NCBI RefSeq assembly: GCF_000960975.1
Contig: NZ_CP010803.1
Span: forward strand, 4,371,818-4,435,817
Length of the DNA stretch: 64,000 bases
Direction: 5' to 3'
DNA from: Martelella endophytica
GTDB taxonomy: Bacteria; Pseudomonadota; Alphaproteobacteria; Rhizobiales; Rhizobiaceae
In this document: in pieces, positions 33,424-42,779 of the stretch
Layout: the number at the start of each line of letters is the position of its first letter
Numbering within the stretch: the first letter of the stretch is position 1
The notes under the pieces: generated by a model
What the model was told of the DNA's origin: nothing
What the model saw: only the letters and a program-made list of their open reading frames with translations
Database searches by the model: none
Made by a program: the position numbers and the translations under genes

Positions 33424-34716
33424 ATGGATAAAATCAGAGTCGTCGGTGGCAACCCACTCAAGGGTGTCATTCCCATTTCCGGCGCCAAGAACGCGGCACT
33501 GCCGCTGATGATCGCATCATTGCTGACCAGCGACACGCTGACGCTCGAAAACGTGCCGCATCTGGCCGACGTCGAGCTTCTTCTGCGCATTCTCGGCAAT
33601 CACGGTGTCGATTTTTCGGTCAACGGCCGCCGCGAGCGCCAGGACGAGGCCTATTCGCGCACGATCCATTTCACCTGCCGCACGATCGTCGATACGACGG
33701 CCTCCTACGACCTGGTGCGCAAGATGCGCGCCTCGTTCTGGGTCATCGGCCCGCTTCTGGCGCGCGAGGGCGTTGCGCGGGTGTCGCTGCCGGGCGGTTG
33801 CGCCATCGGCACGCGTCCGGTCGATCTTTTCATCGATGGGCTGGCAGCGCTCGGCGCCGAGATCGATATCGACCAGGGCTATGTCGAGGCCAAGGCACCA
33901 AAGGGCGGCCTCATCGGCGCCCGCTATGTCTTCCCCAAGGTGTCCGTCGGCGCCACCCACACACTGATGATGGCGGCAACGCTTGCCCGCGGCACCACCG
34001 TGCTCGAGAATGCCGCGCGCGAGCCGGAAGTCGTCGATCTCGCCAACTGCCTGAAGGCCATGGGCGCGAAGATCGAGGGCGCCGGCACATCGACCATCAC
34101 GATCGAGGGCGTGACCTCGCTTTCCGGCGCCCGCCACAGCGTGCTCCCGGACCGCATCGAGACCGGCACCTATGCCATGGCCGTTGCCATGACCGGCGGC
34201 GACGTGACGCTGCAAAACACGAACGAGGCCCTGCTTGCGAGCGCGATCGAAGCGCTGCGTGCGGCCGGGGCTGAAATCACCACCACCGAATCCGGCCTTC
34301 ATATCGTCGGCCATGGCGACGACATCCGCCCCGTCGATATCACGACGGCCCCCTTCCCCGGCTTCCCGACCGACCTGCAGGCGCAGTTCATGGGGCTGAT
34401 GACCCGCGCCAAGGGTGTGTCCCACATCACCGAGACGATCTTCGAGAACCGTTTCATGCATGTGCAGGAGCTCGCCCGGTTCGGGGCGAGGATCGCGCTT
34501 TCCGGCCAGACCGCGACGATCACCGGCACGCAGGAACTGCACGGCGCCCCGGTGATGGCAACGGATCTGCGCGCCTCCGTGTCGCTCGTCATTGCCGGCC
34601 TTGCCGCCAAGGGCGAGACCACGGTCGGCCGCGTCTATCATCTCGATCGCGGCTTCGAGCGGCTTGAGGAAAAGCTCACCCGCTGCGGCGCCGAAATCGA
34701 GCGTATCGCCGAATAG
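33424..34716 (+). CDS. murA: UDP-N-acetylglucosamine 1-carboxyvinyltransferase
   Basis: The first committed enzyme of peptidoglycan synthesis; it transfers enolpyruvate from PEP to UDP-GlcNAc in the cytoplasm. The 430-residue protein has the KNAALPLM segment (22-29) with the conserved Lys and Asn, and the active-site loop [12 protein letters not shown] with Cys126, so it is the fosfomycin-sensitive Cys form. Asp near the C-terminal half (GFPTDLQAQ) is the general base. It starts the run murA-DUF2948-hisD-UPF0262, an arrangement conserved in Rhizobiales. Confidence 0.95.
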   Translation: MDKIRVVGGNPLKGVIPISGAKNAALPLMIASLLTSDTLTLENVPHLADVELLLRILGNHGVDFSVNGRRERQDEAYSRTIHFTCRTIVDTTASYDLVRKMRASFWVIGPLLAREGVARVSLPGGCAIGTRPVDLFIDGLAALGAEIDIDQGYVEAKAPKGGLIGARYVFPKVSVGATHTLMMAATLARGTTVLENAAREPEVVDLANCLKAMGAKIEGAGTSTITIEGVTSLSGARHSVLPDRIETGTYAMAVAMTGGDVTLQNTNEALLASAIEALRAAGAEITTTESGLHIVGHGDDIRPVDITTAPFPGFPTDLQAQFMGLMTRAKGVSHITETIFENRFMHVQELARFGARIALSGQTATITGTQELHGAPVMATDLRASVSLVIAGLAAKGETTVGRVYHLDRGFERLEEKLTRCGAEIERIAE

Positions 34717-34824
34717 GACGATTTTCCTGCCGATATCCGGCAAATGCAGTCCCGGCGGCGGTTGCGCTATGGCGCCCTTCGGCTTATCTCGAAGGGCAAC
34801 GCCAACCCGCCGGGAATGAAAATC

Positions 34825-35265
34825 ATGCCGACCGAACCACTGAAGCTCATGGCGCTCGAAGAAGAGGACCTCGCCACCATCTCGGCCCTGATGCAGGATG
34901 CCGTGTTCGTGGCGAAGGACCTGACCTTCTCGAAGCCTGCCGGGCGTCTCGAGCTGCAGTGCAACCGCTTCGTCTGGGAGGAAAAGCGCGGCTTCTTCCG
35001 CAAGCCCGCCCGCCGCAGGGCGGTGCTGGTGTGCAAGCGGGTGAGCGCGGTTCGCAGCATCGACTTCACGCCCGGCGCCGATGATGCCGTGGCCAATCTT
35101 CTTGCCATCCAGTTTGAAAAGACGGGCGACGGGCCGGAAGGTTCGCTGGTGTTCACGCTTTCCGGCGGCGGCGAGATCGTGGCCGATGCCGAATGCATCG
35201 AGGTCCTGCTCTCCGACCTCACGACCGACTGGGAAGCACGCGGCACGCCGCACCATCCCCGCTGA
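34825..35265 (+). CDS. DUF2948 family protein
   Basis: A 146-residue cytoplasmic protein of DUF2948, found between murA and hisD in Rhizobiales. It starts LKLMALEEEDLATISALMQDAV and later shows RFVWEEKRGFFRKPARRRAVLV, both family landmarks. There is no signal, membrane segment or known catalytic motif. Two in-frame starts (34816 and 34825) are possible; the second is preferred on family length. Function is unknown. Confidence 0.85.
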   Translation: MPTEPLKLMALEEEDLATISALMQDAVFVAKDLTFSKPAGRLELQCNRFVWEEKRGFFRKPARRRAVLVCKRVSAVRSIDFTPGADDAVANLLAIQFEKTGDGPEGSLVFTLSGGGEIVADAECIEVLLSDLTTDWEARGTPHHPR

Positions 35266-35313
35266 ACGAACCGGAACAACAACAAGACCTATCGCAATAC
35301 TCGTGAGGCAAAC

Positions 35314-36618
35314 ATGGCACTCTGGCTCGATGCGGCGGATGCGGATTTCGAAAGCGCGTTCAAGGAACTGATCTCGATGAAACGCGAAGTGTCGACCGAT
35401 GTCGGCACAGTCGTTGACGGTATCATCGCCGATGTGCGCAAGAACGGCGACGCGGCGCTCGCCGCCTATTCCGCCCGTTTCGACAGCGTCGATTTCTCCA
35501 ATCCGGCAACGCCGATGCGCATCGGCGAGGATGCCATCGAGGCGGCCGTCGCAGAGGTTGATCCAAAGGTGATCGCAGCGCTGACGCTCGCCGAAAAGCG
35601 CATCCGCAGCCACCATGCCCGGCAGTTGCCGCCGGACGATTTCTACGAAGACGAGATCGGCGTCGGCCTTGGCCACCGCTGGACGGCGGTTGAAGCCGTC
35701 GGGCTTTACGTTCCGGGCGGCACGGCGAGCTATCCGAGCTCGGTGCTGATGAACGCCGTGCCCGCGAAGGTCGCCGGCGTGGAGCGCATCGTCATGGTCG
35801 TCCCGGCGATGAAGGGCGCGGTCAATCCGGCTGTGCTGGCCGCAGCAAAGATCGCCGGCATCACGGAAATCTACCGCATCGGCGGCGCCCAGGCCGTGGC
35901 GGCGCTTGCCTATGGCACAGAAACCATCGCGCCGGTCGCCAAGATCGTCGGCCCCGGCAATGCCTATGTCGCCGCCGCCAAGCGCGCAGTCTTCGGTATT
36001 GTCGGCATCGACATGATTGCCGGGCCTTCCGAAGTGCTGGTGATCGCTGACGGCGACAACAATCCGGACTGGATTGCCGCCGACCTTCTGGCGCAGGCCG
36101 AACACGATGAAGCCGCCCAGGCGATCCTGATCACCACCGATGCGGCGCTCGGCGAGGCCGTTGACCAGGCCGTCGAGCGTCAGTTGAAGACCTTGCCCCG
36201 GAGCAATATCGCCGGCGCCAGCTGGCGCGATTTCGGCGCCATCATCACCGTGCCGGACCTCGATGCCGCCATGCCGCTTGCCAACCGCATCGCGCCGGAG
36301 CATCTGGAACTTGCCGTCGCAGATCCCGATGCGCTGATCCCCAAGGTCCGCAATGCCGGTGCGATCTTTGCCGGACACTATACGCCCGAGGCGATCGGCG
36401 ATTATGTCGGCGGCTCGAACCACGTGCTGCCGACGGCCCGTTCGGCGCGGTTCTCCTCCGGCCTTTCGGTGCTCGATTTCGTCAAGCGCACCTCCATCCT
36501 TCGTCTGGGTCCGGAGCAGCTGAATAAGCTTGCGCCTTCCGCAATTGAGCTTGCAGAATGCGAGGGGCTGGGCGCACACGCGAAATCGGTCGCGATTCGC
36601 CTCAATTCCAAGGGATAG
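35314..36618 (+). CDS. hisD: Histidinol dehydrogenase
   Basis: A 434-residue NAD- and zinc-dependent enzyme that oxidises L-histidinol to histidine in two steps. It shows [35 protein letters not shown], the family signature region with [16 protein letters not shown] and [12 protein letters not shown], and [10 protein letters not shown], whose Gln and His bind zinc and substrate. Length is standard. It lies 2 bases before the UPF0262 gene and about 50 after DUF2948, so the run is probably one operon. hisC is 31 kb upstream in this window. Confidence 0.95.
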   Translation: MALWLDAADADFESAFKELISMKREVSTDVGTVVDGIIADVRKNGDAALAAYSARFDSVDFSNPATPMRIGEDAIEAAVAEVDPKVIAALTLAEKRIRSHHARQLPPDDFYEDEIGVGLGHRWTAVEAVGLYVPGGTASYPSSVLMNAVPAKVAGVERIVMVVPAMKGAVNPAVLAAAKIAGITEIYRIGGAQAVAALAYGTETIAPVAKIVGPGNAYVAAAKRAVFGIVGIDMIAGPSEVLVIADGDNNPDWIAADLLAQAEHDEAAQAILITTDAALGEAVDQAVERQLKTLPRSNIAGASWRDFGAIITVPDLDAAMPLANRIAPEHLELAVADPDALIPKVRNAGAIFAGHYTPEAIGDYVGGSNHVLPTARSARFSSGLSVLDFVKRTSILRLGPEQLNKLAPSAIELAECEGLGAHAKSVAIRLNSKG

Positions 36619-36620
36619 TG

Positions 36621-37094
36621 ATGGCCAAGGGCGATTTCAGGCTGAGCGATGTTGTTCTCGACGAGAGCATCGGCCGCGCCTCGCCCGATGTCGAACATGA
36701 GCGCGCCGTCGCCATTTTCGACCTGCTCGAGGAGAATGTGTTCGAGCCCGTCGGCCACGACGGCGGGCCTTACAAGCTGACGCTGTCGATCGCCGAAAAG
36801 CGCCTTGTTTTCGACATCAGCCTCGAGAATGGCGACAAGGTGGCGACCCACCTTCTGTCGCTGACGCCGTTCCGTCGAATCGTGAAGGACTATTTCATGA
36901 TCTGCGAGAGCTACTACGAAGCGATCAAGACCGCCTCGCCGAACCGGATCGAGGCGATCGACATGGGCCGCCGCGGCGTCCACAACGAGGGATCGCAGAC
37001 GCTGCAGGACCGGCTGAAGGGCAAGATCGAAATGGACTTCAACACCGCACGCCGGCTTTTCACCCTGTTCTGCGTGCTTTACTGGCGCGGATAG
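36621..37094 (+). CDS. UPF0262 family protein
   Basis: A 157-residue cytoplasmic protein of UPF0262, restricted to alphaproteobacteria. The family features are [30 protein letters not shown] near the start and [26 protein letters not shown] in the middle. The start at 36621 gives a 2-base gap to hisD and the usual family length. The function is unknown. In many rhizobia a low-molecular-weight phosphatase gene follows before infA; here the 225 bases to infA contain no such gene and I see nothing clear in them. Confidence 0.88.
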   Translation: MAKGDFRLSDVVLDESIGRASPDVEHERAVAIFDLLEENVFEPVGHDGGPYKLTLSIAEKRLVFDISLENGDKVATHLLSLTPFRRIVKDYFMICESYYEAIKTASPNRIEAIDMGRRGVHNEGSQTLQDRLKGKIEMDFNTARRLFTLFCVLYWRG

Positions 37095-37319
37095 GCCACC
37101 AAAAACCAAAGACGAACAAAAAATGGCGAGGGCAGCAAACAAGGTTCACAAACGATGAACTATTGTGTAGGTTCCGCCGCAAATCCTCCGCAGCGCCTGA
37201 CGCGGCAAGCGCGCGCTGCGCCGAATTGAAACAACACCGCCTGATCCGCTCCCTGCGTATGAGGGATTGCGGATCGTGGCGTTTTGGGGTCCGCCCCATG
37301 CACGAAAGAAACGACATAG

Positions 37320-37538
37320 ATGGCTAAAGAAGAAGTACTTGAGTTTCCGGGCGTCGTCGTCGAGCTGCTGCCGAACGCGACCTTCCGGGTCAAGCTCGAA
37401 AACGAGCACGAGATCATTGCCCACACTGCAGGCCGCATGCGCAAGAACCGCATCCGCGTGCTCGCCGGCGACAAGGTTCTCGTCGAAATGACACCCTACG
37501 ACCTGACCAAGGGCCGTATCACCTACCGCTTCCGGTAA
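37320..37538 (+). CDS. infA: Translation initiation factor IF-1
   Basis: A 72-residue OB-fold protein that occupies the A-site of the 30S subunit during initiation. It is full length: [38 protein letters not shown] and [11 protein letters not shown] are the standard segments. It lies 21 bases before maf. Confidence 0.96.
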   Translation: MAKEEVLEFPGVVVELLPNATFRVKLENEHEIIAHTAGRMRKNRIRVLAGDKVLVEMTPYDLTKGRITYRFR

Positions 37539-37559
37539 GTCATATCCGGGCGTAGCACC

Positions 37560-38180
37560 GTGGCGAAGACCAAGCTCATCCTGGCGTCCGCATCGCCCCG
37601 GCGTGTCGACCTCCTGGCCCAGATCGGCATCGTGCCCGACAGGATCGCGCCTGCCGACATCGACGAAACGCCGCTTGCCGGCGAAACGCCGCGTTTGCTT
37701 GCGGGCAGGCTCGCAAGCCGGAAGGCCGAGAAGGCAGCCGAAATCGTCGCAGGTGATGCCGACTGGCAGGGCGCTCTGGTGCTCGCCGCCGACACCGTCG
37801 TGGCTGTCGGCCGCCGTATTCTGCCGAAAGCGGAGACCGAGGACGAGGCCCGCACCTGCCTGCGGCTTCTTTCCGGGCGCGGACACCGCGTCTACACCGG
37901 CGTGGCCGTGATCACGGCCGGAAGCCCCGGCAACAGTCTGCGCGTCGTCGAGACGCGGGTTTCGTTCAAACCTCTTTCGAAGCTCGACGAGGATGCCTAT
38001 ATCGCGTCGCAGGAATGGCACGGAAAGGCCGGCGCCTATGGCGTGCAAGGTCTGGCTGCTGCCTTCGTGACCCGGATCATCGGCTCCTATCCCGCCGTTG
38101 TCGGCCTGCCGCTCTACGAGACGGCATCCCTGCTTGCCGGCCGTGGCTATGCGGTCGCCGAAGGATGGAGGAAAGAATGA
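37560..38180 (+). CDS. maf: Maf-like nucleoside triphosphate pyrophosphatase
   Basis: A 206-residue house-cleaning enzyme that hydrolyses dTTP/UTP or modified nucleotides to monophosphates. It starts with GTG. The Maf signature LILASASPRRVDLL occupies residues 5-18, and LAADTVVAVGRRILPKA and YGVQGLAAAFV are the other conserved blocks; the catalytic Asp is in AADTVV. It follows infA and overlaps yacG by 4 bases. Which nucleotide it prefers is not evident. Confidence 0.92.
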   Translation: MAKTKLILASASPRRVDLLAQIGIVPDRIAPADIDETPLAGETPRLLAGRLASRKAEKAAEIVAGDADWQGALVLAADTVVAVGRRILPKAETEDEARTCLRLLSGRGHRVYTGVAVITAGSPGNSLRVVETRVSFKPLSKLDEDAYIASQEWHGKAGAYGVQGLAAAFVTRIIGSYPAVVGLPLYETASLLAGRGYAVAEGWRKE

Positions 38181-38380
38181 ACAGTAAAGCCAGCGTCGAA
38201 CCCCTGCGCAAGCCTCGCCAGTGCCCCGAATGCGGCCGTCCCTCCAGCCGCGACACCTATCCCTTCTGCAGCGCCCGCTGCCGCGAACTGGATCTGTCGC
38301 GCTGGCTGACCGGCAGCTACGCCATCCCCGTTGCCGAGGATGAATCAAAGGCTGGCGGCGACGAAGGCGACAACGGCTAG
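38177..38380 (+). CDS. yacG: DNA gyrase inhibitor YacG
   Basis: A 67-residue zinc-finger protein. Four cysteines in CPECGR (16, 19) and CSARC (31, 35) bind zinc, followed by the conserved RELDLSRWL segment. In E. coli YacG binds GyrB and inhibits DNA binding by gyrase. The acidic tail (EDESKAGGDEGD) is typical. It is translationally coupled with maf. The 200 bases after it contain a 12-bp palindrome (AGTCTATAGACT, 38508-38519) in an A+T-rich stretch. Confidence 0.92.
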   Translation: MNSKASVEPLRKPRQCPECGRPSSRDTYPFCSARCRELDLSRWLTGSYAIPVAEDESKAGGDEGDNG

Positions 38381-38507
38381 CCAAGCCTTGGCCGTTTGAT
38401 GCCCGGCGAACCAGTCGGGCAACGCCACGCCCAATGCCGGCGGGTTCCGACGCCAACCCTCCTCCTCTCATCTGCCCTGATTTTGCGGTTGTTCTGATTT
38501 ATCTGTA

Positions 38508-38519
38508 AGTCTATAGACT
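38508..38519. promoter_or_regulatory. 12-bp perfect palindrome upstream of an orphan gene
   Basis: AGTCTATAGACT lies 61 bases before the gene at 38581, in an A+T-rich stretch (38490-38560) that is probably its promoter region. A regulator site is possible but unproven. Confidence 0.35.
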
Positions 38520-38580
38520 GATACAACCTATGTTAGCTGTAACGTATAGATTATAACCTTGACCTGCAGGGTAAAACCGG

Positions 38581-39282
38581 ATGTCGACCAACCTCCAGCG
38601 CCTTGGCTCTCAATGCCTGCGCGATGCGGTCTGGGCCCCCGAGAGCGGCTCACAGTCTGGCCCGGAAGGCCTGAACGAACTTGCATTGCTGGTGCGCAAC
38701 TTCAGCCGCGACGCGATCACCTGCGGGCTCGCTGCGGCCGACTTCGTGCGGTCTCATTCCGAAGTCAGCGGCGCCCAGGCGGCGGAAGTCATCATGGACG
38801 TGATTGTCGATGAGCCGGGCAAGGCCATGGCGGCGCTGGCCTCGCAACTGAGGGCCGGTGAACGCGTCGCGGCATTGATGACGGCGCTTAACAGCGTCGC
38901 ACCTCACCATGCTGCCGAGCTTGCCGAGAGCGTGTGGCGCGCCTCATCACCGCAAGCCCAGGCGGCGATGCGCGACGACATCGTTCTCGCGGCGACCGAA
39001 GTTCTGGAGACGGATGCCCTTGCAGCCGTGCTCGAGCGCTTCGTCCTCGTTTCCCGTCCGGTTGAGACGCCTCCGCACGCCTCGTTTCCAGGCGAGCAGC
39101 AGAGCTTCAGATCGCCCCTGCTGGATGAGAATGCGAAGGACGATGTCGGGCCCGACGCATCAGCTCGGCGTCCCTCTGCGGCGCCGCCCCGGCGCGCCAA
39201 CTGGGCGTTGTTACTGACGCTTGCCGGCAGCGCCGCCTTCTTCATGACGGCCGGCCTCGTGCTTCTCGCCGTGGCATTCTAA
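38581..39282 (+). CDS. Tail-anchored protein of unknown function
   Basis: A 233-residue protein I do not recognise. Residues 1-160 are Ala/Val/Glu-rich and look alpha-helical, with repeats of hydrophobic helices (AAEVIMDVIVDEPGKAMAALASQL). A Ser/Pro-rich linker (about 161-205) leads to one hydrophobic helix at the very C-terminus (LLLTLAGSAAFFMTAGLVLL), so the protein is probably anchored by its tail with the bulk in the cytoplasm. There is no signal peptide. It has its own A+T-rich upstream region and is convergent with the TPR lipoprotein gene, 12 bases away. Confidence 0.7.
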   Translation: MSTNLQRLGSQCLRDAVWAPESGSQSGPEGLNELALLVRNFSRDAITCGLAAADFVRSHSEVSGAQAAEVIMDVIVDEPGKAMAALASQLRAGERVAALMTALNSVAPHHAAELAESVWRASSPQAQAAMRDDIVLAATEVLETDALAAVLERFVLVSRPVETPPHASFPGEQQSFRSPLLDENAKDDVGPDASARRPSAAPPRRANWALLLTLAGSAAFFMTAGLVLLAVAF

Positions 39283-39294
39283 CGCGCCGGAGCC

Positions 39295-40089
39295 TCAGCC
39301 GGCCGGCGAGACGGAATATTGCTGCCAGGCGCCGCCCGGCGCGGTCGCGGCGTTGAGCGCGTCGATATTCTGGCGCGCCTGTTCCGGCGTCACCCCGGTC
39401 ATCGCAACACGCTGTGCCTCTTCGCGCTTACCCTGCAGGGCCAGCACGAGCGCAAGGTTGACGCGGACATCGGGGCTGGCGTTCCTTTGGGCGACCGCCT
39501 GCCGCAGATAGTTCTCGGCCTGTGCCAGATCGTGGGTCAGCACATATGAGGTCGCCATGTTGGAGAGCACCTCCGGGTTGTCGCGCGACAGCGTCAGTGC
39601 CTGCCGGTAGCGCATCCGCGCCTCGATCGGCTTGCCAAGCTGATCCAGCACCAGGCCTTCCTGAGAATAGGCCTGCCAGTCGTTGGGCAACAGCCTTTCC
39701 GCCGTGCGCGCGGAGCGCAGGGCATCGGGATAGTAGCCGAGCGCTGCCTCGGCCTCGGAAAGCCTCAGCTGCGCCTCGCCGGAGCTCGGATTGTTGTCTG
39801 CAACCTGCTTCATCACCTCATAGGCGCGGTCATAGCGCCCATAGGCCGTGAGGAATTCCGCATAGGTCACCCCGGTCGTCACATCGCGCGGATCGCGCTG
39901 CCAGCGACTTTCGAGCCGCTGGCTCAGCACGGCCCGTTCCGATTGCGGCATCGCCGCGATCTGCTCCGCCGTCATGCCGGCGATCCGGTCGACGGAACTG
40001 CCGCGTGTGCTGGCGCAGCCCGCCAGGATGAGGCCCGCAAGCGCGAGCGTGGCGGCAGCTTTTCCACCAAAGCCGTGAAGATGAGCCAT
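39295..40089 (-). CDS. TPR lipoprotein (TadD-like)
   Basis: A 264-residue lipoprotein. Residues 1-23 are a lipoprotein signal with lipobox LILAGC; the mature part starts CASTRGSS. It contains four to five tetratricopeptide repeats (for example YDRAYEVMKQVADNNPSSGE, AYSQEGLVLDQLGKPIEA, ENYLRQAVAQRNASPDVR). The arrangement resembles TadD proteins of Flp pilus loci, but no other pilus gene is near, so a general envelope scaffold is equally possible. The start at 40089 gives a proper signal; longer starts would bury it. Confidence 0.83.
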   Translation of the reverse strand: MAHLHGFGGKAAATLALAGLILAGCASTRGSSVDRIAGMTAEQIAAMPQSERAVLSQRLESRWQRDPRDVTTGVTYAEFLTAYGRYDRAYEVMKQVADNNPSSGEAQLRLSEAEAALGYYPDALRSARTAERLLPNDWQAYSQEGLVLDQLGKPIEARMRYRQALTLSRDNPEVLSNMATSYVLTHDLAQAENYLRQAVAQRNASPDVRVNLALVLALQGKREEAQRVAMTGVTPEQARQNIDALNAATAPGGAWQQYSVSPAG

Positions 40090-40209
40090 TTTCCGTGAAC
40101 TCCGTCTGTTCTGATCGTCGCGTTCGGCGTATGGAATCACACGCGGATGTGTTGAGAGCTTACAGGAAGTTTCGTGGCGCAAAAGTGTGCCGCAGGAAAG
40201 ACAGAGACG

Positions 40210-41592
40210 ATGCCGATTTTCAAATTGACCGACTCCCCCTCCCCCTTTGCCCCCTCAGATGCCGAAACCCGCCCACTTTACGCGGTGAGCGAGGCCGATT
40301 TCGAAAGGCCGGATCTCGTCCCGGATGGCTTCCGCGCTTTTGCCCTGTCCTCGGGCTTCAAGGCCCGCGAGGGCGAAGTCGTTCTCTGTCCGGGCAGCGA
40401 CGGCAAGCTTGCCGGCGCCCTTTTCGGTCTTGGCAACGGTGCCAATCCCTTCGCCGCCGGACGGCTGTCGAAGCGGCTGCCTGCCGGCGACTGGCATTTC
40501 GCCCACTTTTCCGGCGACAAGGCCGCAGCCCTCCTCGCCTTCGCCACCGGCAACTATCGCTTTGACCGCTACCTGAAGCCGGCGGCGACCAAAGTGCGGG
40601 TCGCAATTCCCGAAGACTGCGACGCCGCGGCGATCGAACGCGGCTACGGCGCCGTCGCACTTGCTCGCGATCTGATCAACACGCCGACCAACGACATGCA
40701 GCCGGACCATCTGGAACAGGCATTCGAAAGCCTCGCCAATCACTATGGCGCCCACTTCAAGGCCATCCGTGGCGATGAGCTGCTGAAGGCCGGCTTCCCG
40801 CTGGTTCATGCCGTCGGACGCGCCGGTGAAAAGGCCCCGCGGCTGATGGAGATGCACTGGGGCCGCAAGGGCGCCCGCGCCGTCACCCTTGTCGGCAAGG
40901 GCGTCTGCTTCGATACCGGCGGCCTCGACCTGAAGCCGGCGGCAGGCATGCTCTTGATGAAGAAGGACATGGGCGGCGCGGCGAATGTCATGGCGCTTGC
41001 GATGATGATCATGGATGCCGGGCTGGACATCGACCTGCGCGTCATCGTGCCGAGCGTCGAGAATTCGGTGGCCGGCAACGCCTTCCGACCCGGCGACATC
41101 TACCGTTCGCGCAAGGGCCTGACGGTCCAGATCGACAATACCGACGCCGAGGGCCGCCTCATCCTCGCCGATGCGCTGACCTATGCGGACGAAGACCTGC
41201 CGGACCTGATCATCGACATGGCGACGCTGACGGGTGCGGCCCGTGTCGCGCTCGGCCCCGACATGGCGCCGTTCTTCACCACCAGCGATGCCTTTGCCGA
41301 CGCGCTCTATCAGGAGGGCGAGCGGGTTCTCGATCCCGTCTGGCGGCTGCCGCTCTTTGCCGGCTATGACGCCAAGCTGAAGACCGGGATCGCCGACCTG
41401 ACCAACGCGCCCGCCGGCGGCATGGCAGGCTCGATCACAGCAGCGCTGTTCCTGAAGCGCTTCGTCACCCGCGCCAGGAACTGGGCCCATTTCGATATCT
41501 ACGGCCATGCGCCGTCCGACCGCGACTTCGGCCCGGCAGGCGGCGAAGCGCAGGCAATCCGCGCGATTTTCGAGACGCTTGCGAAAGGATAA
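40210..41592 (+). CDS. M17-family leucyl aminopeptidase
   Basis: A 460-residue di-metal aminopeptidase that removes N-terminal residues in the cytoplasm. The metal and catalytic segments are intact: VGKGVCFDTGGLDLKPA (metal Asp and Lys neighbourhood), MKKDMGGAANVMA, and the family signature NTDAEGRL. The sequence GVCFDTGG differs slightly from the common GITFDSGG. It resembles the PepB-like rhizobial branch more than PepA. AGGAAAG lies shortly before the ATG. The NlpC/P60 gene follows after 2 bases, so the two are an operon. Confidence 0.9.
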   Translation: MPIFKLTDSPSPFAPSDAETRPLYAVSEADFERPDLVPDGFRAFALSSGFKAREGEVVLCPGSDGKLAGALFGLGNGANPFAAGRLSKRLPAGDWHFAHFSGDKAAALLAFATGNYRFDRYLKPAATKVRVAIPEDCDAAAIERGYGAVALARDLINTPTNDMQPDHLEQAFESLANHYGAHFKAIRGDELLKAGFPLVHAVGRAGEKAPRLMEMHWGRKGARAVTLVGKGVCFDTGGLDLKPAAGMLLMKKDMGGAANVMALAMMIMDAGLDIDLRVIVPSVENSVAGNAFRPGDIYRSRKGLTVQIDNTDAEGRLILADALTYADEDLPDLIIDMATLTGAARVALGPDMAPFFTTSDAFADALYQEGERVLDPVWRLPLFAGYDAKLKTGIADLTNAPAGGMAGSITAALFLKRFVTRARNWAHFDIYGHAPSDRDFGPAGGEAQAIRAIFETLAKG

Positions 41593-41594
41593 AG

Positions 41595-42455
41595 ATGGAA
41601 CTCGACCGCCGGCTTCATGCCTTCCGTCCCGATCTCGCCGATCAACGCCTTTCCGGCCTCGTCAAGGCCGAACGTTTTGCGGAGCCGATTGCCGGACAGG
41701 TAATTGTTCCGGTCGCGCCGCTCAGGGGCAAGCCGCTACCTGCAGCCGGCGTCGAAACCCAGCTCCTGTTCGGCGAGGCTGTCGACATCTTCGAGCGCAG
41801 GGATGGCTGGGCCTGGGTGCAGTCGCGCTTCGATTGCTATGTCGGCTATCTGCCGGAAGAGATGATCGCCGAAGGCGAGCCGGCCGCGACCCACATCATC
41901 GCGGCGCCACGCACCTTCCTCTATCCCGAGGCTGAGCTGAAGATGAGCCCGGTCTGTGCGCTCTCCATGGGCACCCGCCTCGCTTTCACCGACGAGGCGG
42001 AGACGCGCGGGACCCGCTATCTGGTCTCGGCCGATGGCACCGCCGTCTTTGCCGACCACTGTTTTCCGATCGGCCGCCCATTCGAGCGCGATCCGGTCAA
42101 GACGGCGCTGCGCTTTCTCGAAACGCCCTATCTCTGGGGCGGCCGCTCAGGCTTCGGTGTCGACTGCTCAGGCCTGGTGCAGCTGGCGATGCTGATGGCG
42201 GGACGCTCCGTGCCACGCGATTCCGACATGCAGGAACTGATGGACGGCGAGCCGGTCAACCGCCGTAGCCTGAAGCGCGGCGACCTGGTGTTCTGGAAGG
42301 GCCATGTCGGCATCATGGAAGACGAGAAGACCCTCATCCACGCCAATGGCGCCACCATGCGCGTCACCCGCGAAAACCTCGACCACGCCATCACCCGGAT
42401 CGCGCCCTTTTATGGCAATCCGACATCGTATCTGAGGCCTGCAAAGCTGGGATGA
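41595..42455 (+). CDS. NlpC/P60 (C40) peptidoglycan endopeptidase
   Basis: A 286-residue cysteine peptidase. An N-terminal half with SH3-like beta segments (about residues 35-165) is followed by an NlpC/P60 domain with catalytic Cys in GVDCSGLVQ (about residue 190), His in KGHVGIM (about 237) and the third residue in IHANG (about 249). Such enzymes cut gamma-D-Glu-diaminopimelate or similar bonds in peptide stems. No signal peptide is visible, so its substrate may be recycled muropeptides in the cytoplasm. It pairs with an aminopeptidase, which would degrade the released peptides. Confidence 0.88.
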   Translation: MELDRRLHAFRPDLADQRLSGLVKAERFAEPIAGQVIVPVAPLRGKPLPAAGVETQLLFGEAVDIFERRDGWAWVQSRFDCYVGYLPEEMIAEGEPAATHIIAAPRTFLYPEAELKMSPVCALSMGTRLAFTDEAETRGTRYLVSADGTAVFADHCFPIGRPFERDPVKTALRFLETPYLWGGRSGFGVDCSGLVQLAMLMAGRSVPRDSDMQELMDGEPVNRRSLKRGDLVFWKGHVGIMEDEKTLIHANGATMRVTRENLDHAITRIAPFYGNPTSYLRPAKLG

Positions 42456-42498
42456 GCGCGTGCGCGCCGCGCCTGTGAGCGGGAAATAAGATAGCAAA

Positions 42499-42521
42499 AC
42501 GCCGCCCGAAAGGAGCGGCGT
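42499..42521. terminator. Hairpin terminator copy 1 after the NlpC/P60 gene
   Basis: Stem ACGCCGC (42499-42505) / GCGGCGT (42515-42521) with a 9-base loop. It is nearly the same sequence as 42728-42751. Read on the minus strand a short U-rich tail (TTTGC) follows; on the plus strand there is none. Confidence 0.55.
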
Positions 42522-42577
42522 CATACTGCTGACAACCCCTGATGGCGTATGTTGCTTCCGCCGCCGACCTTCCCACA

Positions 42578-42697
42578 GGGGTCATGCTCGGACTCGATCC
42601 GAGCATCCAGGCGGATTAACGCATTGAATTGTCGAAGACGTATTGTGAGCCCTTGCCACACTGCCTGGATCCTCGGGTCAAGCCCGAGGATGACGCC
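42578..42697. repeat. 120-bp inverted-repeat element (rhizobial palindromic repeat type)
   Basis: Two 34-base arms, 42578-42611 and 42664-42697, are inverted copies of each other with about six mismatches. Each arm is itself a palindrome (ATGCTCGGACTCGATCCGAG; CCTCGGGTCAAGCCCGAGG). The right arm contains CCTGGATCCTCGGGTCAAGC, a motif I know from dispersed intergenic repeats in rhizobia. There is no transposase, so it is MITE-like. It is flanked by two near-identical terminator hairpins. Confidence 0.7.
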
Positions 42698-42727
42698 GAG
42701 TTTGAGGAAAGGTTTGTCAACAAACAA

Positions 42728-42756
42728 ACGCCGCCCCCGAAGGAGCGGCGTCTTTT
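42728..42756. terminator. Hairpin terminator copy 2, after adhE
   Basis: Stem ACGCCGC (42728-42734) / GCGGCGT (42745-42751), 10-base loop. Plus strand: CTTTT follows. Minus strand (adhE): TTTGTTTG follows. It can therefore work in both directions. Confidence 0.75.
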
Positions 42757-42779
42757 CGTCAGAGGGTCGGTGTGCGCGG

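Noticed and set aside
33517..36579. A 1020-codon open frame on the minus strand
   Set aside because: It lies antisense to murA, the DUF2948 gene and hisD, all strongly supported. Its composition (His, Arg, Asp, Gly-rich) is typical of frames opposite high-G+C genes.
37095..37319. Expected low-molecular-weight phosphatase gene between UPF0262 and infA
   Set aside because: It is present in many rhizobia, but no frame longer than a few codons with matching motifs exists in these 225 bases.
38390..38460. Possible tRNA remnant after yacG (GCCGGCGGGTTCCGACGCC-like end)
   Set aside because: A T-arm-like end is suggested, but no acceptor stem, D-arm or anticodon arm could be built.
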